DNA from: Pseudoxanthomonas sp.
Lineage (GTDB): Bacteria; Pseudomonadota; Gammaproteobacteria; Xanthomonadales; Xanthomonadaceae
NCBI RefSeq assembly: GCF_002863005.1
Contig: NZ_PKDG01000015.1
Location: 434,001-498,000, forward strand
Length of the DNA stretch: 64,000 bases
Reading direction: 5' to 3'
Position numbers and translations under genes: made by a program. Numbering within the stretch: position 1 is the first letter of the stretch; every line of letters begins with the position of its first letter. This document shows, piece by piece, positions 51,954-60,568 of this stretch. The notes beneath the pieces were generated by a model. The model was not told where the DNA came from and searched no databases. It saw only the letters and a list, made by a program, of their open reading frames with translations.

Positions 51954-53534
51954 ATGACCCCGGCTTCTCCCGTGCGCCGCTGGTTCGTACCCGGCGACCT
52001 CAACGGCTTCTTCGGCCTGGTGGTGGACAACCTGTCCATCCTCGGTTTCATCGCCGCCGCGCTGATCGGCATCTTCCAGTTCCCGGCCGAGGTGGTATTC
52101 ACCCGGATGTTCCCGGGCACTGCGCTGGGCGTGCTGGTCGGCAACCTGATCTACACGTGGATGGCGCATCGCCTGGCGACGAAGACCGGCCGCGACGACG
52201 TCACCGCGATGCCGCTGGGCCTGGATGCGCCGACCAGCATCGGCATGGCGCTGCTGGTGCTGGGCCCGGCCTTCGTCGGCTTCAAGCAGGCCGGCATGGA
52301 CGAGCAGGCCGCGGCCACCGCCACCTGGCAACTCGGCATGGCCGCGCTGGTGGTGATGGGCGTGCTGAAGCTGGTGCTCTCGTTCTTCGGCGATGCGGTC
52401 ACGCGCGCGGTGCCGCGTGCGGGCCTGCTGGGATCGATCGGCGGCGCGGCGCTGACGTTGCTTGGCTTCCTGCCGCTGATCGAAACGCTGCGCCAGCCCA
52501 TCGTCGGTTTCGTCACCTTCGGGCTGCTGCTGTACGTGCTGGTGGCGAAGGGCAAGCTGCCGGTGAAGCTGCCCGGCGTGCTGCTGGCCTTCATCGTCGG
52601 CACCGCGCTGTACTACGGCCTCGGTTTCGCCGGCCTCGGCGCGCCCGGCTTCAAGGTGCCGGATGCGGTGCCGCTCGCGCTGACACTGCCGCTGCCCACG
52701 CTGGGCTGGCTCGATGGGTTGGCCTACACCGTGCCGTATCTCCCGCTGCTGCTGCCGTTCGGCCTGCTGATGGTCGTCGGCGGCATCAACGTCAGCGAGA
52801 GCGCGCGCGCCGCGGGCGACGACTACCGCACGCGCGACGTGCTGCTGGCCGAAGCGGTCTCCACGCTGGTCGCCGGCGTCTGCGGCGGCGTGGCACAGAC
52901 CACGCCTTACATCGGCCAGCCCGCGTACAAGCACATGGGCGCGCGCAAGGGCTACACGCTGCTGACGGGCATCTTCATCGGCCTCGGCGGCGTGCTCGGC
53001 TACGTGTCGGGCCTGGTGCAGTGGCTGCCAGTGGCGGTGCTGGCGCCGATCATCGTCTACGTGGGCCTGGACATCACCGTGCAGGCATTCACCGAAACCC
53101 CGCGCAAGCACGCCATCGCGGTAGCGCTGGGCTTCCTGCCGTCGGTGGCGTACCTGCTGACGATCAAGTTCGGCAATCCGGCGTGGATCGCGCCCGACCA
53201 CTTCGCCGGCCTGTACGAAGGCGTCGACGGGCACGGGCTGCCGGACCTGGCCACCATCGTCACCCTGGGCAACGGCTTCATCATCACTGCGATGATCTGG
53301 ACCACCGCGCTGGTGGCGATGATCGACGGCCGCAACGGCCGTGCGGTCGTCGCGTTGCTGGTCGGCGCAGTGCTGACATTGTTCGGCATCATCCATTCGG
53401 TCGATCCGCGCGGCGGCATCTACCTGCCGTGGGACGTCGACGGCCTGCGCGCGACCATCCTGTGGCAGTTCGCCGGAGCATATGCGGCGCTGGCGGTGCT
53501 GCTGGCGGCGCTATCCCTCCAGAAGAAGCCGTAG
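51954..53534 (+). CDS. NCS2 family nucleobase permease
   Basis: Inner-membrane nucleobase symporter of 526 residues with 12-14 helices. Family blocks: GDLNGFFGLVVDNLSILGFIAAALIGIFQFP, ATKTGRDDVTAMPLGLDAPTSIGMALLVLGPAF, INVSESARAAGDDYRTRDVLLAEAVSTLVAGVCGGVAQTTPYIGQPAYKHMGARKGYTLLTG, which match the xanthine/uracil/AzgA superfamily with the GGVAQTTPYIGQPAYK motif of the AzgA-like branch. The substrate (guanine, hypoxanthine, xanthine) cannot be decided. Its TAG stop lies in the next palindromic repeat. Confidence 0.88.
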   Translation: MTPASPVRRWFVPGDLNGFFGLVVDNLSILGFIAAALIGIFQFPAEVVFTRMFPGTALGVLVGNLIYTWMAHRLATKTGRDDVTAMPLGLDAPTSIGMALLVLGPAFVGFKQAGMDEQAAATATWQLGMAALVVMGVLKLVLSFFGDAVTRAVPRAGLLGSIGGAALTLLGFLPLIETLRQPIVGFVTFGLLLYVLVAKGKLPVKLPGVLLAFIVGTALYYGLGFAGLGAPGFKVPDAVPLALTLPLPTLGWLDGLAYTVPYLPLLLPFGLLMVVGGINVSESARAAGDDYRTRDVLLAEAVSTLVAGVCGGVAQTTPYIGQPAYKHMGARKGYTLLTGIFIGLGGVLGYVSGLVQWLPVAVLAPIIVYVGLDITVQAFTETPRKHAIAVALGFLPSVAYLLTIKFGNPAWIAPDHFAGLYEGVDGHGLPDLATIVTLGNGFIITAMIWTTALVAMIDGRNGRAVVALLVGAVLTLFGIIHSVDPRGGIYLPWDVDGLRATILWQFAGAYAALAVLLAALSLQKKP

Positions 53535-53595
53535 GGCGGGCCCTGGCCCGCCGTTTCCGGTGCATGCGCGGACGGTGGGCCAAGGCCCACCCTAC
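53531..53595. repeat. REP-like family 3 palindrome overlapping the permease stop
   Basis: Arms 53531-53553 and 53573-53595 pair over 23 bp with three differences (left arm starts GTAGGGCGGGCC). The TAG at 53532-53534 is the stop codon of the NCS2 permease. Another palindrome family from those at 1.2, 32.3 and 48.5 kb. It ends 23 bp before the clpB heat-shock promoter. Confidence 0.8.
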
Positions 53596-53617
53596 GTGAA
53601 TCCGGGTCTCAGCAGGT

Positions 53618-53645
53618 CTTGAAACACCGCCGCTTAACCGCATCT
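53618..53645 (+). promoter_or_regulatory. Sigma-32 promoter of clpB
   Basis: CTTGAAA at 53618-53624, 13-bp spacer, CCGCATCT at 53638-53645. The -35 is a perfect match to the RpoH consensus CTTGAAA and the -10 differs from CCCCATnT at one position. Transcription would begin near 53652. Confidence 0.85.
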
Positions 53646-53696
53646 GGGTAGCATCGGCTGGCGTTCGCCGGCCCCTGACTCTCTGAGGTTCTCCCC

Positions 53697-56300
53697 ATGC
53701 GGATGGACAAACTGACCTCGCGTTTCCAGCAGGCGCTGGCCGACGCGCAGTCGCTGGCCGTGGGCCGCGACCACACCATGATCGAACCGGTGCACGTGCT
53801 CACCGCGCTGCTGGAACAGCAGGGTGGCAGCACGCGGCCGTTGCTTGCGCAGGCCGGCGTCAACGTGCCCGTGCTGCGCGAGCGGCTGGGCGAAGCGCTC
53901 GACAAGCTGCCCAAGGTGACCGGCCAGGCCGGCAACCTGTCCATCGGCAACGACCTGTCGCGCCTGCTCAACGTCACCGACAAGCTGGCACAGGACAGCG
54001 GCGACACCTACATCGCCAGCGAATGGTTCCTGCTGGCTGCATTGGACGACAGCGGGGCGGCGGGCCAGGAACTGAAGGCCAGCGGTGCCGACAAGCAGAA
54101 ACTGCGTGCCGCCATCGACCGCCTGCGCGGCGGCGAGAAGGTGCAGTCCGAGAATGCCGAGGACCAGCGCCAGGCGCTGGAGAAGTACACCATCGACCTG
54201 ACCGAGCGCGCCGAGATCGGCAAGCTGGACCCGGTGATCGGCCGCGACGAGGAAATCCGCCGCACCATCCAGGTCCTGCAGCGCCGCACCAAGAACAATC
54301 CGGTGCTGATCGGCGAGCCCGGCGTGGGCAAGACCGCCATCGTCGAAGGCCTGGCCCAGCGCATCGTCAACGGTGAAGTGCCCGAGGGCCTGCGCGGCAA
54401 GCGCGTGCTGTCGCTCGACATGGGCGCGCTGATCGCCGGCGCCAAGTTCCGCGGCGAGTTCGAGGAACGCCTGAAGGGCGTGCTCAACGACCTGGCCAAG
54501 AACGAAGGCCAGATCATCCTCTTCATCGACGAACTGCACACGATGGTCGGCGCAGGCAAGGCCGAGGGTTCGATGGATGCCGGCAACATGCTGAAGCCCG
54601 CGCTGGCGCGTGGCGAACTGCACTGCATCGGCGCGACCACGCTGGACGAATACCGCAAGTACGTCGAGAAGGACGCCGCGCTGGAGCGCCGCTTCCAGAA
54701 GGTGTTCGTCGGCGAGCCCAGTGTCGAGGACACCATCGCCATCCTGCGCGGCCTGAAGGAAAAGTACGCGGTGCACCACGGCGTCGAGATCACCGACCCG
54801 GCCATCGTCGCTGCCGCGCAGCTGAGCCACCGCTACATCGCCGACCGCCAGCTGCCGGACAAGGCCATCGACCTGATGGACGAGGCCGCCAGCCGCATCC
54901 GCATGGAGATCGATTCCAAGCCGGAGGAAATGGACCGGATGGAGCGGCGGCTGATCCAGCTCAAGATCCAGCGCGAGGCGCTGAAGAAGGAGAAGGACGC
55001 GCAGTCGAAGCAGCGCCTGGCCGATCTCGAGACCGAGATCGAATCGCTGCAGCGCGAGTTCAACGACCTGGAAGAGATCTGGAAGGCCGAGAAGGCGACA
55101 CTTACCGGTGCGACGAAGATCAAGGAGCAGATCGAGCGCGTGAAGCTGGAGTTGGAGGCCGCGCAGCGCAAGCAGGACTACGCGCGCATGAGCGAACTGC
55201 AGTACGGCCAGCTGCCGGAGCTGGAGAAGCAGCTGTCGGCTGCGCAGGAGGCCGAGCAGAAGGGCTTCCGCCTGCTGCAGGACAAGGTCACCGACGAGGA
55301 GATCGCCGAGGTCATCAGCCGCTGGACCGGCATCCCGGTCAGCAAGATGCTGGAAGGCGAGCGCGAGAAGCTGCTGCAGATGGAGCAGTCGCTGCGCGGC
55401 CGCGTGATCGGCCAGGAAGAGGCGATCAAGGTCGTCTCTGATGCGGTCCGTCGTTCGCGCGCCGGCATTTCCGATCCCGACCGTCCGAGCGGCTCGTTCC
55501 TGTTCCTCGGCCCGACCGGCGTCGGCAAGACCGAGCTGTGCAAGGCGCTGGCGGAGTTCCTGTTCGACAGCAGCGACGCGATGGTCCGCATCGACATGAG
55601 CGAGTTCATGGAGAAGCATGCGGTGAGCCGCCTGGTCGGCGCACCCCCGGGCTACGTGGGCTACGAGGAAGGTGGCTACCTGACGGAGGCCGTGCGTCGT
55701 CGTCCCTACAGCGTGATCCTGCTGGACGAGGTCGAGAAGGCGCACCCGGACGTGTTCAACATCCTGCTGCAGGTGCTGGACGACGGTCGCCTCACCGACG
55801 GACAGGGCCGCACGGTGGATTTCCGCAACACGGTCATCGTGATGACGTCCAACCTGGGGTCCAGCCTGATCCAGGACATGTCCGAGGGCGATGGGTCGGC
55901 GGACACGCCGGAGCGCTACACGCAGATGAAGGCGGCGGTGATGGGAGTGGTGCAGGCGCACTTCCGTCCGGAGTTCATCAACCGGCTCGACGACATCGTC
56001 GTGTTCCATCCGCTGGACAAGACGCAGATTCGCGAGATCGCCCGCATCCAGACGCGTTACCTGGCCAAGCGGCTGGCCGAACGCCAGATCGCGCTGGAAC
56101 TGGACGACTCGGCGCTGATGCTGCTGGGCAACGTCGGCTTCGACCCGGTGTACGGTGCGCGGCCGCTGAAGCGCGCGATCCAGGCACAGCTGGAGAACCC
56201 GCTGGCGCACAAGATCCTGTCGGGTGCGTTCGCCGCCGGCGATACGGTGCGCGTCCGCGCGGAAGGCGGCCAACTGGTGTTCGAGACCGTCGCGCGCTGA
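53697..56300 (+). CDS. clpB: ATP-dependent disaggregase ClpB
   Basis: Hexameric AAA+ chaperone that resolves protein aggregates with DnaK. 867 residues. N domain 1-150; D1 with Walker A GEPGVGKT (about 206-213); middle coiled coil around 400-530 ([26 protein letters not shown]); D2 with GPTGVGKTE near 605 and the GYVGYEEGG and pore loops; C-terminal [12 protein letters not shown]. Start ATG 53697 ([11 protein letters not shown]) agrees with other ClpB proteins. Heat-shock promoter upstream. Confidence 0.97.
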   Translation: MRMDKLTSRFQQALADAQSLAVGRDHTMIEPVHVLTALLEQQGGSTRPLLAQAGVNVPVLRERLGEALDKLPKVTGQAGNLSIGNDLSRLLNVTDKLAQDSGDTYIASEWFLLAALDDSGAAGQELKASGADKQKLRAAIDRLRGGEKVQSENAEDQRQALEKYTIDLTERAEIGKLDPVIGRDEEIRRTIQVLQRRTKNNPVLIGEPGVGKTAIVEGLAQRIVNGEVPEGLRGKRVLSLDMGALIAGAKFRGEFEERLKGVLNDLAKNEGQIILFIDELHTMVGAGKAEGSMDAGNMLKPALARGELHCIGATTLDEYRKYVEKDAALERRFQKVFVGEPSVEDTIAILRGLKEKYAVHHGVEITDPAIVAAAQLSHRYIADRQLPDKAIDLMDEAASRIRMEIDSKPEEMDRMERRLIQLKIQREALKKEKDAQSKQRLADLETEIESLQREFNDLEEIWKAEKATLTGATKIKEQIERVKLELEAAQRKQDYARMSELQYGQLPELEKQLSAAQEAEQKGFRLLQDKVTDEEIAEVISRWTGIPVSKMLEGEREKLLQMEQSLRGRVIGQEEAIKVVSDAVRRSRAGISDPDRPSGSFLFLGPTGVGKTELCKALAEFLFDSSDAMVRIDMSEFMEKHAVSRLVGAPPGYVGYEEGGYLTEAVRRRPYSVILLDEVEKAHPDVFNILLQVLDDGRLTDGQGRTVDFRNTVIVMTSNLGSSLIQDMSEGDGSADTPERYTQMKAAVMGVVQAHFRPEFINRLDDIVVFHPLDKTQIREIARIQTRYLAKRLAERQIALELDDSALMLLGNVGFDPVYGARPLKRAIQAQLENPLAHKILSGAFAAGDTVRVRAEGGQLVFETVAR

Positions 56301-56434
56301 CGGACGGTAGGCCGGCGCCTGTCCTGCTTTCGTCCATCGGCGCGTGGTAGTACGTTATGGGGCGGCCTGCGATGGGGCAGGGCTGCCGCCGTGCGCGCGA
56401 GGACGCGGAGCTGGCAAGGGGCAAGGGCGGACGG

Positions 56435-58705
56435 ATGGCCGATCATGCAGGGCAGCCGGTGCGTGGCCTGGGCGGGAGCATGCAGGTGCTCCTGTTGGGC
56501 GGCATGTGCCTGCTGCTGCAGCAGATCCCGATCCGCTACCGCATCGACTTCTTCGGCGAACTCGCCGATGCCTCGCTGATCCACCTGCATACCGGCCTGC
56601 TGCTGGCCGTCGCCATGCTGGTGCGCGATGCGCGCGTGGTGGCGGGCTGCTTCGTGCTGACGTTCGCGGGCTGGACGCTCCGCCAGCTCTACCTGTTCGA
56701 TGACGGCCAGCCCTCGTGGACGTTGGCGTGGGGCGCAGCCTCGTACCTGTTCCAGTACGGCTGGACGCGGCTGTGCGCGCGCTGGATGGGATGGCCGCGC
56801 ATGGCCGGCACGGGCGTGCAGCGCGGCGACCTGATGCGGTTCGCCGCGATCGGGCTGCTGCTGTACCCCATCGTCATCGCGCTGCTGGGTTTCAGCATCG
56901 CGCTGGTCAATACGCCGGCCGTGGCGGTGAGCGCCGCCTTCCAGATGTTCTTCGCCAAGCAGTTCGGCGTGGCGGTGGTGACCCTGCCGCTCGTCATCGG
57001 CTGGCAGGAACGTACGCTGCCCGCGGCGCGCTCGACGATCGGCCGGCATTGGATGTGGCCGGTGGTGCTGGGGCTGGGCCTGGCGATCAGCCTGTGGGCG
57101 GCGATGCAGGTCCGGCAGTCCTTCGGTGGCGTATCGCTGCCGTCGGCGCCGGTGCTGATGGACTACCGCTTCGCGCTGCTGCTGGTGCTCGCCTGGTGCA
57201 TGCTGCGCCTGCCGCCGCGCTGGGCGATGCTGTCCCTGTCGCTCACCCTGTTGCTGCTGGTCGGCATGGTGGCGGGCACGGCCGAGTACGCCAACACCCC
57301 GGTAGGCTTCTTCAACCTGCTGCACATCGCGGCGGAAATGAACATCCTGCTGCTCGCGATGCTCTACCTGTGGCTGACCAACCGCGACCGCTCCGCGCTG
57401 GCGGAGCAGCTGTCGGAAGAAACGCTGCGCGACCAGGTCACGGGCCTGCCCAACCTCAAGGCGTTGCGGGGGCGCATGGAAAGGCCACTGCCGCGCACGG
57501 AGCTGGGCTACCTGTTGCTCGACCAGACCGACACGCTGGTGGCCGGCTTCGGGCTGGACACCCAGGCGCAGGCGATGAACGCGACCGCGCGGCGGGTGGA
57601 CGACCTGGTCGAGGCGTACTACGTCGGCACCGGCCAGTTCGCGCTGCTGCCGCGCCCGGGGCGCGACGCCGACCTGTGGGAACGCGTGATGGCCCGCGTC
57701 GAACATGCGGAGATCGATGTCGACGGCGAACCGATACGGCTGCTGCCGTACCTCGGCGTCGCGGCGTTCAACGGCGCGCACGCTAGCGTGATCGACCGCG
57801 CCGTGCTGGCCGCGTCGCACCTGGCGTTCGAGGCGCGCCAGCACGGGGAACTGCGGCCGCGCTACAGCGACATCGGCGACACCCAGTTGTGGCGCACGCA
57901 CCGCCGGCAACTGCACGATGCCACCGAAGCCCTGGCCAGCCTGCGCAGCGAGCGCGTGGTGCTGTACTTCCAGCCCATCCGCGATCTGGTGGAGGACATG
58001 CAGGGCGAGCCCCGGCCGCTGGCGGGCGAAGTGCTGTGCCGACTGATCGACGAGCGCGGCGACATCATGTCGCCGGCGCGCTTCATGGCACCGCTGGAGG
58101 CGGCGGGGCGGGGCGCCGAACTGGACCTGGCGGTCATGCGCGCGCTGTTCCGGCTGCTGCGCAAGACACCGGCCGCGCTGCCGCATTGCCGCGAGATCGC
58201 CATCAACCTGACCGGACAGAGCCTGGCGTCGATGAGCTTCCAGGTCGAGCTGCGCACCTTGCTGGCGGGTTCGCCGCTGCCGATGCACGCGCTGTGCTTC
58301 GAAGTCACCGAAACCGCGGCCATCTCCAACACCGCGGCGGCCAGCCACCTGCTGGCCGACCTGCGCGCGCTGGGCTGCCACATCGCCATCGACGATTTCG
58401 GTACCGGCATGCAGAGCTTCGCGCGCCTGCGGGAGCTGCCGGTGGACGTGATCAAGATCGATGGTTCGTTCGTGCGCAACGTGGCGCAGCTCGGGAAGGA
58501 CTACGCCGTGGTGCAGGCCTCGGTGGCGGTGGCGAAAGCCTTCGGCGCGGTCACCGTGGCGGAGTTCGTCGAGGACGAGGACACGGAATACTGCCTCCGC
58601 CGCCTGGGCGTGCACCGCGTGCAGGGGTATCTCTACGGCGCGCCGCGGCCGCTCGCCGACGTGCTGGCGGAAACGGCCGCCGAGGCCGCCGCCTCGCGCG
58701 AGTGA
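56435..58705 (+). CDS. Membrane EAL-domain c-di-GMP phosphodiesterase with degenerate GGDEF
   Basis: 756 residues if the ATG at 56435 is used (AAGGGCGG upstream); an ATG at 56357 adds 26. About eight membrane helices to residue 345 make a sensor domain that I do not recognise. The GGDEF region begins DQVTGLPNLKALR but has VGTGQF where GGDEF should be, so it cannot make c-di-GMP. The EAL domain has every catalytic residue visible: EVLCR, INLTGQSL, EVTETAA, IDDFGTGMQSF, IKIDGSFV, AEFVED and VQGYLYG. Hence it should hydrolyse c-di-GMP, possibly under control of its membrane sensor. Confidence 0.85.
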   Translation: MADHAGQPVRGLGGSMQVLLLGGMCLLLQQIPIRYRIDFFGELADASLIHLHTGLLLAVAMLVRDARVVAGCFVLTFAGWTLRQLYLFDDGQPSWTLAWGAASYLFQYGWTRLCARWMGWPRMAGTGVQRGDLMRFAAIGLLLYPIVIALLGFSIALVNTPAVAVSAAFQMFFAKQFGVAVVTLPLVIGWQERTLPAARSTIGRHWMWPVVLGLGLAISLWAAMQVRQSFGGVSLPSAPVLMDYRFALLLVLAWCMLRLPPRWAMLSLSLTLLLLVGMVAGTAEYANTPVGFFNLLHIAAEMNILLLAMLYLWLTNRDRSALAEQLSEETLRDQVTGLPNLKALRGRMERPLPRTELGYLLLDQTDTLVAGFGLDTQAQAMNATARRVDDLVEAYYVGTGQFALLPRPGRDADLWERVMARVEHAEIDVDGEPIRLLPYLGVAAFNGAHASVIDRAVLAASHLAFEARQHGELRPRYSDIGDTQLWRTHRRQLHDATEALASLRSERVVLYFQPIRDLVEDMQGEPRPLAGEVLCRLIDERGDIMSPARFMAPLEAAGRGAELDLAVMRALFRLLRKTPAALPHCREIAINLTGQSLASMSFQVELRTLLAGSPLPMHALCFEVTETAAISNTAAASHLLADLRALGCHIAIDDFGTGMQSFARLRELPVDVIKIDGSFVRNVAQLGKDYAVVQASVAVAKAFGAVTVAEFVEDEDTEYCLRRLGVHRVQGYLYGAPRPLADVLAETAAEAAASRE

Positions 58706-58714
58706 GGCGGCGGC

Positions 58715-60403
58715 TCAGGCACTCGTGCGCTGCGGGCGGTAGGGCGGCGTGGACATCACCATTTCGGCCAGCGAGAACGCGAGTTCGCGTTCGGCCAGCA
58801 CGGCGCCGTCGGCGCCGTGTTCCAGCAGGTGCTTCACTTCGCCGTCGCTGTGCGCGCGCGCCAGCAAGGTCAGCGAAGGGTTGATCGCGCGCAGCTTGGC
58901 CAGCGTCTCGCCGGCTTCCAACGGCTGGGGGATCGCCAGCACGGCGATCTTGGCGCGCTCCGGGTGCGCTTCCGCCAGCACGCGGTCGGCGGCCGCACTG
59001 CCGCGGATCGCGGGAATGCCCGCATCGTGCGCGCGGGCGACGTGGTCGCCGTTGTCGTCGATGACGATCAACGGCACGCCCCGGTCGCGCAGGACGCGTG
59101 CCAGCTCGCTGCCCACGCGGCCGTAGCCGATGATGATGGCGTGGTCGGTGACGTCCAGCGACGGACCGGGCGGCACCTCGGGTTCGGCCGGCAAGGGTGC
59201 CAGCGCTTCCTGCTTCGTCTGCCAGCGGTCCAGCCACGAAAACAGGAACGGGTTGGCGATGATGGACAGCAGCGAGCCGGCCAGGATCAGGTCGCGTCCG
59301 TCCGGCGGCAGGATCTTCAATGCCACGCCCAGCGCGGCCAGGATGAAGGAGAACTCGCCGATCTGCGCCAGGCTGACCGAGATCGTCAGCGCGGTGCCGG
59401 TCGGATGCTTGAACGCCTTGACGATGTAGTACGCCGCCACCGACTTGCCGATCACGATGATCCCGAAAGTGGCCAGCACCTGCCACGGATGCGCCACCAG
59501 GATCGCCGGGTTGAACAGCATGCCGACCGAGACGAAGAACAGCACCGCGAACGCGTCGCGCAGCGGCAGCGAGTCGTTGGCGGCCTTGTGGCTGAGCTCC
59601 GATTCGTTGAGCAGCATGCCGGCGAAGAACGCGCCCAGCGCGAACGACACGCCGAACAGCGTGGCCGAGCCGAACGCCACGCCCAGCGCGATCGCCAGTA
59701 CCGACAGGGTGAACAGCTCGCGCGAACCGGTGGCGGCGATCTTCTCCAGCGTCCACGGGATGACGCGCCGACCCACCACCAGCATGAAGGCGACGAAGGC
59801 ACCCAGCTTGATGAAGGTCCAGGCGATGGCCACCATGAACGTGCCGAAGCTGGCACCTTCGGCCTGGGCTTCCGGCCCGAATGCCTCCGCCAGCACCGGC
59901 AGCATCACCAGCGCCAGCACCATCACCAGATCCTCGACGATCAGCCAGCCCACCGCGATGCGGCCGCGCCTGGTCTCGAGCAGGCGACGTTCCTCCATCG
60001 CACGCAGCAGTACCACCGTGCTCGCCACCGACAACGCCAGCCCGAACACGAAGCCGTTGAGCGGTGTCCAGCCCATGCCCCACGCCAGCGCCCACCCCAG
60101 GCCGGTCGCGACCACGATCTGCGCGATGGCGCCGGGAATGGCGATCGCTTTTACTTCCAGCAGGTCTTCCAGCGAAAAGTGCAGGCCCACGCCGAACATC
60201 AGCAGCATCACGCCCAGTTCGGACAATTGGGTGGCGAGTTCCTGGTCCGCGACGAAGCCGGGCGTGAATGGACCGACGAAGATGCCTGCGATGAGGTAAC
60301 CGACCAGCGGCGAGAAGCGCAGTTTGTGCGCAAGCGCGCCCAGCACGAAGGCCAGGGCGAGGCCTACCGCGATGATGTTGATCAGGTCGGTGTCATGGTG
60401 CAT
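58715..60403 (-). CDS. Monovalent cation:proton antiporter, YbaL/KefB-like
   Basis: 562 residues (E. coli YbaL is 558). Twelve membrane helices of the CPA2 family (LINIIAVGLALAFVLGALAHKLRFSPLVGYLIAGIFVGP, FGVGLHFSLEDLL, LSVASTVVLLRAMEE, FVSVGMLFNPAIL) followed by a cytoplasmic TrkA-N Rossmann domain from 415 (HAIIIGYGRVGSELARVLRDRGVPLIVIDDNGDHVARAHDAGIPAIRGSA). The RCK-type GYGRVG motif binds NAD(H). It lacks the glutathione-binding regulatory features needed to call KefB/KefC, so YbaL is preferred. The start is the ATG at 60403. Confidence 0.9.
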   Translation of the reverse strand: MHHDTDLINIIAVGLALAFVLGALAHKLRFSPLVGYLIAGIFVGPFTPGFVADQELATQLSELGVMLLMFGVGLHFSLEDLLEVKAIAIPGAIAQIVVATGLGWALAWGMGWTPLNGFVFGLALSVASTVVLLRAMEERRLLETRRGRIAVGWLIVEDLVMVLALVMLPVLAEAFGPEAQAEGASFGTFMVAIAWTFIKLGAFVAFMLVVGRRVIPWTLEKIAATGSRELFTLSVLAIALGVAFGSATLFGVSFALGAFFAGMLLNESELSHKAANDSLPLRDAFAVLFFVSVGMLFNPAILVAHPWQVLATFGIIVIGKSVAAYYIVKAFKHPTGTALTISVSLAQIGEFSFILAALGVALKILPPDGRDLILAGSLLSIIANPFLFSWLDRWQTKQEALAPLPAEPEVPPGPSLDVTDHAIIIGYGRVGSELARVLRDRGVPLIVIDDNGDHVARAHDAGIPAIRGSAAADRVLAEAHPERAKIAVLAIPQPLEAGETLAKLRAINPSLTLLARAHSDGEVKHLLEHGADGAVLAERELAFSLAEMVMSTPPYRPQRTSA

Positions 60404-60517
60404 CGAATGGCGCGGTTCCTCGGCGTGATCGGTCGAGTGTCGCCGATGGGGACGCTTTGTCGCAAACCGGCGACGCATCCCAAGCCTGCGTCGCGCGGTT
60501 CCGTCGCCCCCATCACG

Positions 60518-60548
60518 GAAACGCCCCGCGCGAGGCGGGGCGTTCCGG
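60518..60548 (-). terminator. Likely terminator of the second TonB receptor
   Basis: Ten-bp stem AACGCCCCGC (60520-60529) with GCGGGGCGTT (60535-60544), followed on the minus strand by TTTCC. The T-run is short. Confidence 0.6.
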
Positions 60549-60568
60549 CGAAGCATGGTGCGCGTGGC

